The notes under the pieces were generated by a model that saw only the letters and a program-made list of their open reading frames with translations, was not told where the DNA came from and did no database searches. DNA of 14,128 nt from Planctomycetota bacterium. GTDB taxonomy: Bacteria > Planctomycetota > UBA11346. The translations under genes and the position numbers were made by a program. The stretch covers positions 1 through 14,128 of the forward strand of contig CANETI010000015.1 of assembly GCA_947440715.1 (NCBI GenBank), given 5' to 3'. This document shows positions 6,499 through 12,194 of this stretch, piece by piece. The first letter of the stretch is position 1, and each line of letters begins with the position of its first letter.

Positions 6499-7587
6499 TT
6501 AATTCCAGCGCGCGTCGCGCCAGGTCTTACGTTGACGTTCATCAAGGAATGTCCAAGCAACAATACGACTACGTTTTTGCCCGTGGACTAATTCGATAAC
6601 GCGTCGTTCACGAACATGGGCTTGCTTTAAAGCACGAACAATAGCCGGCATACTGGTTTCTTTGGACACCAATGAAGTAAACCACATACAAAGATTATAA
6701 TATTCCGCACTTTCTTGAATCATGCGACTGATGAAACCGACCTCACCACCTGGGCACCATAATTCTGATTCTTTGCCACCAAAATTTAACACCGGCTTGT
6801 CAGTATTGCGCAGCGCGGCTGTTTTTCCCAACTGTAGCCATTTTCGCCGCGTACCAGCCGCCGCTTCCTCTGCCGAGGTATGAAATGGTGGATTACACAA
6901 CGACACATCAAAATGTTCGTCCGGCTTTACTACTCCGTCAAAGATCGTTTGCGTGGATGGCTGCGTGCGAATCGTAATGACCTTTTCCAATCCCTCATTA
7001 GCGCGCACAATACGCCGTGCCGATTCAGTCGCTTTCTTGTCGCAATCACTGCCAACAAATCGCCATCCATATAAACGATGGCCTATTAATGGATAAATCG
7101 CACTCGCACCAACGCCAATATCCAGCGCCGAAATCTTTTCCCCAGGCGGCATATTACCACGATGTCCAGTGGCTAATAAATCCGCGAGGTGGTGCAGGTA
7201 ATCCGCTCGCCCAGGAATCGGCGGGCATAAATATCCCGCCGGAATATCCCACCCTTTAATGTCATAAAAACTAAGCAACAGCGCTTGATTTAACGTTTTG
7301 ACCGCCACCGGCATGGCGAAATCAATCGAACGATTACCAAAACGATTGGTCATCACGTAGCGTTTCAACGCCGGACAAATTTTGGTCAACGCAACAAAAT
7401 CATATGGTTCATGATGACGGCTACGTGGATGCAATCCTTCCTGCACAACGTCTGCTGGCTCCGCGCTGGTCTGGGGTTCTTTTGCTGGCGATTTTTTCTT
7501 CGCGGCGGAAACAGCGGAAGCAGCTGCGGGAATAGCCGCTTTGACGCGAGGAGAAGTGATGGCTGGTGTTGATGAACGACGTGGCAT
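6499..7587 (-). CDS. rlmF: 23S rRNA (adenine(1618)-N6)-methyltransferase RlmF
   Basis: A 362-residue protein matching RlmF (YbiN, DUF890-type), which methylates A1618 of 23S rRNA with S-adenosylmethionine. Seen blocks: LHPRSRHHEPYDF (about 52-64), SIDFAMPVAVKTLNQALL, WDIPAGYLCPPIPGRADY, the SAM-binding LDIGVGASAIYPL (155-167), and the catalytic N6-adenine motif NPPF at 232-235 followed by HTSAEEA. The N-terminal 50 residues are extra compared with the E. coli enzyme of about 308: they are rich in Ala, Lys, Pro and Ser, probably disordered, and may help bind RNA. No good Shine-Dalgarno is seen before the ATG at 7587; a small 5-bp hairpin (7596-7609) lies just upstream. It precedes nothing co-directional nearby and follows the SGNH hydrolase gene by 75 bp. 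Confidence 0.93.
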   Translation of the reverse strand: MPRRSSTPAITSPRVKAAIPAAASAVSAAKKKSPAKEPQTSAEPADVVQEGLHPRSRHHEPYDFVALTKICPALKRYVMTNRFGNRSIDFAMPVAVKTLNQALLLSFYDIKGWDIPAGYLCPPIPGRADYLHHLADLLATGHRGNMPPGEKISALDIGVGASAIYPLIGHRLYGWRFVGSDCDKKATESARRIVRANEGLEKVITIRTQPSTQTIFDGVVKPDEHFDVSLCNPPFHTSAEEAAAGTRRKWLQLGKTAALRNTDKPVLNFGGKESELWCPGGEVGFISRMIQESAEYYNLCMWFTSLVSKETSMPAIVRALKQAHVRERRVIELVHGQKRSRIVAWTFLDERQRKTWRDARWN

Positions 7588-7662
7588 AGGCCATCAGCGT
7601 AATGACGCTCCGCCAAATACCTAACGCCCCTCCGTCTTGGTTACATTAACCCATAAGCAGAA

Positions 7663-8691
7663 TTAACCGCCCAATTTATTCGCTACGTTATCCGCGAATT
7701 TGGCAAAGCCGAAGGCCTGCGGATGTAAACCGTCTGGTAATAAACGGTGATCATGTGGCATTAAATCGTCGATGATGGTCAACGCTGGAACAAAACGATT
7801 TAGACATTCGCGTAACGCTTCGCGAACACGACCGGCGCGTTGCCCTGCTGCTCGATCTAAAGGCACACCGGCAAAATCCGACGGACCTTTCCCCTCTTCG
7901 CACGGTTTCCACGGTGGTAGCAACCACACCACGCGACCATGTCCGCCCGCTAGGGCTAGCTCAACCAAGGTTTTGGCGGCAGGCACCGCGGTTTCGACAT
8001 CCGATTCGCGCCACGAATGATTACTGCCCAGGGCTATCGTCACCAAATCGTATCGCCGTTCAGTCAATGCCGAAGAAAACACCGCTGGTTCAATTTTAAT
8101 TCCGCCAACACCCATATTATAAACAGGCATAGACCAGCGTCGACTTAGGCGATGCACCCAATTTTGGACAGGCGATTGAACACTAAAACCCTGGGTCAAA
8201 CTATCGCCGATCGCTAGCCAGCGTGGTTCCGGTAATTTCGCCACGGCAACTTGCGCCCCTTCGGTTATTTTAATGCCAGCAACCGCACAGGTGCTAATAA
8301 GCGGCGACCATACCCACACGGTTCGTAACGCTCCGCCGCGTTCGAGCCCCGTCGGCAAACCAATACTCACATCACCATCCAATTCACGAATATCAGCGCT
8401 CTGCACCTGATGCCAGCCATCGTCGCGCTCGATCTCTAACGTAATTCCACAGGCGATGGGTTGATGATGACGTAAACGTTCGAATACCACGGTCACGCGC
8501 GGTGAATCGGTCATGAACACCACGGCGCATCCAGCTGATGACCGTAAATTCGCTAAAGGTCCAATTTGCCCAGTCAACGTATCGTAAGCGGCGCGCGGAA
8601 ATCGTTCTAAACGCACAGCGGCTAATGAGCGATCAATCGGCAACGGACAAAAATACGACAACAATGGATCAGCAGCAGGTAAAAAACGCAT
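7663..8691 (-). CDS. SGNH/GDSL-type hydrolase with N-terminal beta domain
   Basis: Start taken at the ATG 8691 (342 residues); a longer frame from TTG 8733 has no ribosome binding site. The C-terminal half is an SGNH hydrolase: block I AIGDSLTQGF with nucleophile S164, block II YNMGVGG, block III LGSNHSW with N224, and block V LPDGLHPQ with D320 and H323. All four SGNH residues are present, so an active esterase or acylhydrolase is expected. The N-terminal 140 residues lack obvious motifs but alternate hydrophobic and polar residues like a beta-sandwich, as found in SsfX3-like and acetyl xylan esterase-like members that act on carbohydrate esters. No signal peptide is seen with this start, suggesting a cytoplasmic enzyme. 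The substrate is unknown. Confidence 0.87.
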   Translation of the reverse strand: MRFLPAADPLLSYFCPLPIDRSLAAVRLERFPRAAYDTLTGQIGPLANLRSSAGCAVVFMTDSPRVTVVFERLRHHQPIACGITLEIERDDGWHQVQSADIRELDGDVSIGLPTGLERGGALRTVWVWSPLISTCAVAGIKITEGAQVAVAKLPEPRWLAIGDSLTQGFSVQSPVQNWVHRLSRRWSMPVYNMGVGGIKIEPAVFSSALTERRYDLVTIALGSNHSWRESDVETAVPAAKTLVELALAGGHGRVVWLLPPWKPCEEGKGPSDFAGVPLDRAAGQRAGRVREALRECLNRFVPALTIIDDLMPHDHRLLPDGLHPQAFGFAKFADNVANKLGG

Positions 8692-8764
8692 GTATGCGAC
8701 GTAGTTGTTCCTTGAGCAATGCGCAAGCAGCAAGCGAGTAATCTTGCCGCTCTGGGAAATTTCG

Positions 8765-8793
8765 AGTGGCTAAAGAACCACTTAATAGCCACT
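8765..8793. repeat. Competing hairpins upstream of the SGNH hydrolase
   Basis: AGTGGCT (8765-8771) can pair with AGCCACT (8787-8793) or, as AGTGG, with CCACT (8778-8782). The two pairings exclude each other. It lies about 75-100 bases before the hydrolase start on the minus strand, just after the RRM gene terminator in transcription order, so it could be in the hydrolase 5' leader. Confidence 0.4.
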
Positions 8794-8813
8794 TTAAACA
8801 ACCCACCTAAAAA

Positions 8814-8848
8814 CAAAAAACCGACCCAGCGCTAAGCGCTAGATCGGT
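8814..8848 (-). terminator. Rho-independent terminator of the RRM gene
   Basis: Bases 8820-8848 fold into a 13-bp stem (two G-U pairs on the minus strand) with a 3-base TTA loop, built around AGCGC/GCGCT and ACCGA/TCGGT. On the minus strand it is followed by a T-run (8815-8819, then more T). It lies 31 bp past the RRM stop. The other strand also ends in TTTTATT, so it could work both ways. Confidence 0.9.
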
Positions 8849-8878
8849 TTTATTGAAGACGTTAATTTAATCGCTTAA

Positions 8879-9328
8879 TTAGCGATCGTATCCGCCGCCG
8901 CCGCCACCGCCGCGTCCACCGCCGCCGCCGTATCCGCCGCCGCTACGTCCACCGCCGCCGCTTCCGCCGCCGCCGTATCCGCCGCCGCTGCGTCCACCGC
9001 CTCCGCCGTATCCGCCTCCACCGCCGCCGCGTCCACCGCCGCCGCCGTATCCGCCGCCGCCTTCACCGCCAGCGCGAGGACCCTTCGAACGGTCTTCTGC
9101 TGCACGAACGGTCATGGTGCGACCTTCGATGTCGGTACCATTCATGGCTTCGATAGCAGCATTTGCAGCTGCATCGTCAGTCATGGTAACGAATCCGAAG
9201 CCGCGACTACGGCCGGTATCGCGATCCGTAACGACTTTAGCACGTTCAACGGTGCCATGGGTTGAGAAAAGACCGGAAAGACGAGCATCGTCAACCGACC
9301 AGGGCAAGTTGCCTACGTAAAGTTCCAA
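8879..9328 (-). CDS. Glycine-rich RRM RNA-binding protein
   Basis: A 149-residue protein with one RNA recognition motif (residues 2-78): RNP2 is LYVGNLPW (3-10) and RNP1 is RGFGFVTM (42-49), with the aromatic residues that stack on RNA bases. From about residue 87 to the end it is a low-complexity Gly/Tyr/Arg/Ser tail of GGYGGGGG- and RSGGGYGG-type units. This is the layout of cyanobacterial and PVC Rbp proteins and plant glycine-rich RNA-binding proteins, which bind single-stranded RNA and are often cold-induced. The start is TTG: GAGG (9337-9340 on the minus strand) is 8 bases before it and the RRM fold begins right after it. A structured 5' region lies upstream and a strong terminator downstream, so it is probably monocistronic. 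Confidence 0.93.
   Translation of the reverse strand: MELYVGNLPWSVDDARLSGLFSTHGTVERAKVVTDRDTGRSRGFGFVTMTDDAAANAAIEAMNGTDIEGRTMTVRAAEDRSKGPRAGGEGGGGYGGGGGRGGGGGGYGGGGGRSGGGYGGGGSGGGGRSGGGYGGGGGRGGGGGGGYDR
8883..9075. repeat. Imperfect tandem GCC-type repeats coding the Gly-rich tail
   Basis: A long run of CCGCCGCC-like triplets broken by TAT, ACG and GCG codons (plus-strand view). It encodes the glycine-rich tail of the RRM protein and is liable to length change by slippage. Confidence 0.8.
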
Positions 9329-9336
9329 AAGAATAA

Positions 9337-9340
9337 CCTC
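9337..9340 (-). promoter_or_regulatory. Ribosome binding site fixing a TTG start of the RRM gene
   Basis: GAGG on the minus strand, 8 bases upstream of TTG at 9328. No ATG or GTG lies in frame between this site and the RRM fold, so it decides the start. Confidence 0.7.
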
Positions 9341-9344
9341 GAAT

Positions 9345-9610
9345 TAGACGCACATCGGCGTCCTCTGATGACGTGTTTAGAAACGTCGGTGTGGACGCTC
9401 CCCGCGTCCTAGGGTCACCAGCTACAAGCTGGCGTGGGGAGACGATGTATGAGGTCGGGATCGAAACGCCAGTGGTTAACTGCTATTCTTCACAAGACCT
9501 GCATCAAATACGTCTATCAATGTTTACCGTGATGGGTCTATATGAGGAGTCATTGACCCTTTAGTCGTAGCAAACGACTAAAAAAGTCTGCTAAAAGCTT
9601 TTTTATTTTA
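9345..9610 (+). ncRNA. Candidate structured RNA (strand uncertain)
   Basis: No convincing gene lies in 9329-9620. Instead the stretch is dense in perfect stems: GACGC/GCGTC (9347-9362), GACGT/ACGTC (about 9370-9387), GGACGC-TCCCC-GCGTCC (9393-9409), CCAGCT-ACA-AGCTGG (9418-9432), an AGAC/GTCT, GATG/CATC, GGTC/GACC nested set (about 9439-9515), GGGTC..ATGA-GGAG-TCAT.GACCC (9534-9559) and TTTAGTCGT-AGCAA-ACGACTAAA (9560-9582). The TCCCC loop at 9399-9403 is complementary to GGGGA at 9436-9440, which could form a pseudoknot. On the plus strand a TTGCCT/AATAAC pair spaced 17 bp (9309-9337) could start a transcript near 9344, and T-runs at 9600-9609 could end it. On the minus strand the same DNA would be the RRM leader. 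I do not recognise a known RNA family. Confidence 0.35.
9560..9609. terminator. AT-rich hairpin region after the adenosyltransferase gene
   Basis: TTTAGTCGT/ACGACTAAA (9560-9582) is a perfect 9-bp stem, overlapped by AGCA..GACT/AGTC TGCT and by TAAAAAAG/CTTTTTTA. The pairings exclude each other. It lies just after the cob(I)alamin adenosyltransferase stop on the minus strand and is the likely end of that transcript, or of a plus-strand RNA. Confidence 0.45.
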
Positions 9611-9620
9611 ACGCTTCGCC

Positions 9621-10187
9621 TTACCCACCGCCAGGCACCCACATAATTTCATCCGCACCATTCGCTTGCCGAGCCCAGACGAATAACAAATCGGAAAGGC
9701 GGTTAAGGTAACGCACCAATTCCGGATTAAATGATCGCTCTGGCATGGCGGCAATAGCCGCAGTGACATCGCGTTCTGCCCGACGCACAACGGTGCGCGC
9801 CATATGCAACCACGTCGCCGCGCGCGTGCCGGCGGGCAACACAAAACTGGTCAAGGGCGCCACGTTCGCGTTCGCTATAACTAAATCGCTATCTAAACGT
9901 CCGACTTGTTCGGCCTTAATGCGTGGCACTTTATCTTCGAATTTCATCCCCGGCGGACAGGCCAAGTCGCTTCCTAGATCAAATAAATCATTTTGAATGC
10001 GCGTCAACGAACTCAGCAATGACGCAGGCAATGATTCCAAGCGCACCACGCCTAAGACACAATTCGCTTCATCAACCGTCCCAATTGCGACAATTAATGG
10101 ATGATGTTTCGGCAAACGCGAACCATCGCCCAAGCCAGTTGTGCCGGTATCACCGCCACGTGTCGTAATGCGATCTAAATGAACCAT
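9621..10187 (-). CDS. Cob(I)yrinic acid a,c-diamide / cob(I)alamin adenosyltransferase, PduO type
   Basis: A 188-residue protein of the PduO/MMAB family (PF01923), the normal length of the catalytic domain. It transfers the 5'-deoxyadenosyl group of ATP to cob(I)alamin, making adenosylcobalamin. The ATP-binding N-terminal motif TTRGGDTGTTGLGDG is intact (about 8-22). Later family blocks are VDEANCVLG, LFDLGSDLA, LPAGTRAATWLHMARTVVRRAER and LNRLSDLLFVWAR, carrying the conserved Arg and Asp residues of the subunit interface. It acts in the cytoplasm, probably as a trimer. No cobalamin riboswitch is visible in the 100 bp upstream, which is shared with the divergent deoxyribosyltransferase-like gene. 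No strong Shine-Dalgarno is seen. No B12-dependent enzyme is in the window, so this is probably a general salvage step. Confidence 0.93.
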   Translation of the reverse strand: MVHLDRITTRGGDTGTTGLGDGSRLPKHHPLIVAIGTVDEANCVLGVVRLESLPASLLSSLTRIQNDLFDLGSDLACPPGMKFEDKVPRIKAEQVGRLDSDLVIANANVAPLTSFVLPAGTRAATWLHMARTVVRRAERDVTAAIAAMPERSFNPELVRYLNRLSDLLFVWARQANGADEIMWVPGGG

Positions 10188-10287
10188 GACTTTACCGTGC
10201 GAACTTCAACGCCATGCGCAAGCTGCACTGCGACTGCCTATCCACACCGTGCTTTGACCGCCGCTGCGCAACGCTCATAGTGCGCCC

Positions 10288-10710
10288 ATGCCCACGCTCT
10301 ATTATGCCGGACCACTATTTACCGATGCTGAACGTCTATGGAACTCCACCAATGCGGTCCACTTACGCGCACAATTGCCACACTGGACCGTACTGATGCC
10401 ACAAGAATTCTGCGCCACGTTTGATACAGGTGGCAATGGGAAGCCAGATTTTGGACAGGTCTATAATTCCTGCATCAGCCATTTAACCCAGGCCACGGTC
10501 ATACTTGCCATCCTGGATGGCGCTGACGCCGACAGTGGCACCTGCTTTGAAATGGGCTACGCCGCCGCCCGCAACATACCTCTTATTGGCCTACGCACCG
10601 ACTGGCGGCCAGCAGAAGACGGAGCAGGAAATTGTATGCTAACGCGGTCGTGTCGACTCGTGGTTAAATCTATCAACGAGGCCGTAACAGAACTCATTCG
10701 GTTTTCTTGA
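10288..10710 (+). CDS. Nucleoside 2-deoxyribosyltransferase family protein
   Basis: A 140-residue single-domain protein of PF05014. It starts with YYAGPLF, the usual phosphate/base-site loop, and has the family core ILDGADADSGTCFEMGYAAA: D77 and D80 are candidate base-binding residues and E88 the catalytic nucleophile. This is followed by IPLIGLRTDWR. Known members swap the base on 2'-deoxynucleosides or hydrolyse (deoxy)nucleoside monophosphates (DNPH1/Rcl type) in nucleotide salvage; which reaction applies here is not clear. The ATG at 10288 has no Shine-Dalgarno and an imperfect GCGCA/TGCGC hairpin precedes it. The stop is 3 bp before the left arm of an inverted repeat. It reads in the same direction as proA, but 145 bp apart, so an operon is unsure. 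Confidence 0.88.
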   Translation: MPTLYYAGPLFTDAERLWNSTNAVHLRAQLPHWTVLMPQEFCATFDTGGNGKPDFGQVYNSCISHLTQATVILAILDGADADSGTCFEMGYAAARNIPLIGLRTDWRPAEDGAGNCMLTRSCRLVVKSINEAVTELIRFS

Positions 10711-10713
10711 CTA

Positions 10714-10730
10714 GTCCGATGTCCGACGTC
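10714..10730. repeat. Left arm of heptamer inverted repeat
   Basis: GTCCGATGTCCGACGTC, exact reverse complement of 10785-10801, 54 bp away. It begins 3 bp after the deoxyribosyltransferase stop codon. Confidence 0.9.
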
Positions 10731-10784
10731 TTTTATTGATGACGGTTTGGGCGGAATAATTTGGTTCTCGTATTAAAATGACTC

Positions 10785-10811
10785 GACGTCGGACATCGGA
10801 CATCGGACATC
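10785..10811. repeat. Right arm of heptamer inverted repeat (GACGTC + GGACATC x3)
   Basis: GACGTC followed by three tandem GGACATC units (10791-10797, 10798-10804, 10805-10811). The first 17 bp pair perfectly with 10714-10730. A longer open frame of proA would read through this array, one reason to start proA at 10856. Confidence 0.9.
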
Positions 10812-10855
10812 AAAGCTATCTTGCTCAAATTCCCCTCAACGAAACACTTCGACCC

Positions 10856-12127
10856 ATGAGTACCGCCGAAAAGATCCTCCAACGTCACGTTGAATCCTTG
10901 TGCACCAACGCGCGGCCTGCGGCGCGCACGGTGGCTTTATTACCGGACGCCAAGCGGCGCGCAGCGCTGAAAGCAGCGGCAACCGCCATTGCTGCCGCAC
11001 GGTCCGCGATTGAAAAAGCCAATGCCTTAGATCTCGCTCAAGCCGAACGCGATGGCTTGTCTGCGGCGATGATTGATCGCCTGCGCCTGGGTGGCAAACG
11101 TTTGGACAGCCTCATTGCTGATTTACGCCAAGTCGCGACGTTGCCCGATCCGGTTGGTCAGGTGTTGGAAAAGCGCACCATCGCTCAAGGCATTAAAGCG
11201 GAAAAAATTAGCGTCCCCATTGGCGTGGTCGCCATTATTTTTGAAAGTCGCCCGAACGTCACGATCGATGCGGCCAGCCTATGTCTGCGCGCAGGCAACG
11301 CCTGTATTTTACGCGGCGGCAAAGAAGCCGTGCACAGCAATCGCGCCTTAGCCACGGCGTTTCGTGCGGGGCTGAAAAAAGCCGGTGTAAATCCTGATGT
11401 CGTGCAGTTAGTACAAGAACAAGACCGTGCGCTCATTCCCTTATTATTGTCCCGAGATGACGCCTTAGATTTAGTCATCCCACGTGGTGGGGAAGCGCTT
11501 ATCAAAGCCGTCGTCGCCTGCAGCAAAGTGCCTGTCATTAAACACGATAAAGGGGTCTGCAGCCTCTACATCCACGCCAAGGCCGACCTGCGCATGGCGC
11601 TGTCGCTGGTGATTAATGCGAAGTGCCAACGCCCGGGCGTATGCAATGCCATTGAAAATCTGTGGGTTGATCAAACCGTCGCGAAATCGTTTTTACCCGC
11701 ACTCAGCAAAGCCTTACAAAAAGCCAACGTTGAAGTCCGTGCCGATGGTCGTGCCCGATTAATGATGCCCAACGCCATTCGCGCAACGGTTGAAGATTGG
11801 ACCACTGAATACCTGTCCTTAACCTTAGCGGTTGGCGTGGTAGACAACCTCGACGATGCCATTCTGAAAACCGAAACCTTCGGATCACATCACAGCGATG
11901 GCATTATAACGCGTGATGTGAAAGCCGCTGAGCGATACCTTGCCGAAGTCGACAGCGCCTGCGTTTATCACAATGCGTCAACGCGCTTCACTGACGGCGG
12001 CCAATTTGGCTTCGGCGCCGAAGTCGGCATCAGCACCAACCGCGTGCATGCTCGCGGTCCCATGGGCATCCGTGAACTGTGTACTTATAAATGGTTGTGC
12101 CGGGGAAAAGGGCAGGCGAGGGAATAG
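10856..12127 (+). CDS. proA: Glutamate-5-semialdehyde dehydrogenase (gamma-glutamyl phosphate reductase)
   Basis: A 423-residue enzyme, close to the 417 of E. coli ProA. It reduces gamma-glutamyl phosphate to glutamate-5-semialdehyde with NADPH, the second step of proline synthesis in the cytoplasm. Seen ProA blocks: VPIGVVAIIFESRPNVT, AGNACILRGGKEA, LVIPRGGEAL, KCQRPGVCNAIE with the catalytic cysteine C263, and at the C-terminus FGFGAEVGIST and HARGPMGIRELCTYKW. The start at 10856 fits the family N-terminus; an upstream ATG at 10778 would add 26 residues read from the GGACATC array. No clear Shine-Dalgarno is seen. The gamma-glutamyl kinase gene proB is not next to it. Confidence 0.97.
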   Translation: MSTAEKILQRHVESLCTNARPAARTVALLPDAKRRAALKAAATAIAAARSAIEKANALDLAQAERDGLSAAMIDRLRLGGKRLDSLIADLRQVATLPDPVGQVLEKRTIAQGIKAEKISVPIGVVAIIFESRPNVTIDAASLCLRAGNACILRGGKEAVHSNRALATAFRAGLKKAGVNPDVVQLVQEQDRALIPLLLSRDDALDLVIPRGGEALIKAVVACSKVPVIKHDKGVCSLYIHAKADLRMALSLVINAKCQRPGVCNAIENLWVDQTVAKSFLPALSKALQKANVEVRADGRARLMMPNAIRATVEDWTTEYLSLTLAVGVVDNLDDAILKTETFGSHHSDGIITRDVKAAERYLAEVDSACVYHNASTRFTDGGQFGFGAEVGISTNRVHARGPMGIRELCTYKWLCRGKGQARE

Positions 12128-12129
12128 AT

Positions 12130-12155
12130 TGGGAATCCGGAAGTAACAATTCCCA
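12130..12155. terminator. Hairpin after proA, possible terminator
   Basis: TGGGAAT (12130-12136) pairs with ATTCCCA (12149-12155), 12-base loop, starting 3 bp after the proA stop. The following CTTTG is a poor T-run. The loop carries one TCCGGAAGT, the same unit as the octamer arrays at 2747-2945. Confidence 0.4.
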
Positions 12156-12194
12156 CTTTGATCCCCAGCCACAAACCACACACTAAAACGACCA

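Noticed and set aside
8883..9075. CRISPR-like repeat array
   Set aside because: Period is 3 bp codon repeats inside a gene, with no spacers of constant length.
8875..9105. 76-aa Ala/Asp/Val-rich frame opposite reading of the RRM tail
   Set aside because: Shifted-frame translation of the glycine-codon repeat.
9373..9564. 63-aa plus-strand frame in the structured gap
   Set aside because: No ribosome binding site, no family resemblance; its sequence is better explained by stems.
9440..9600. Possible tmRNA (GTCGTAGCAAACGACTAAA resembles the E. coli tag region)
   Set aside because: No acceptor stem, no TTCRANTC T-arm with pairing flanks, no CCA, and the would-be tag frame stops after Ala-Asn-Asp. 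The likeness comes from a hairpin.
10188..10287. Cobalamin riboswitch before the adenosyltransferase
   Set aside because: Only 100 bp to the divergent gene and no recognisable B12-box; too short for the aptamer plus platform.
10778..10855. 26-residue N-terminal extension of ProA
   Set aside because: It is translated GGACATC repeat (Arg/Thr/Ser/Asp/Ile text) and absent from ProA proteins.
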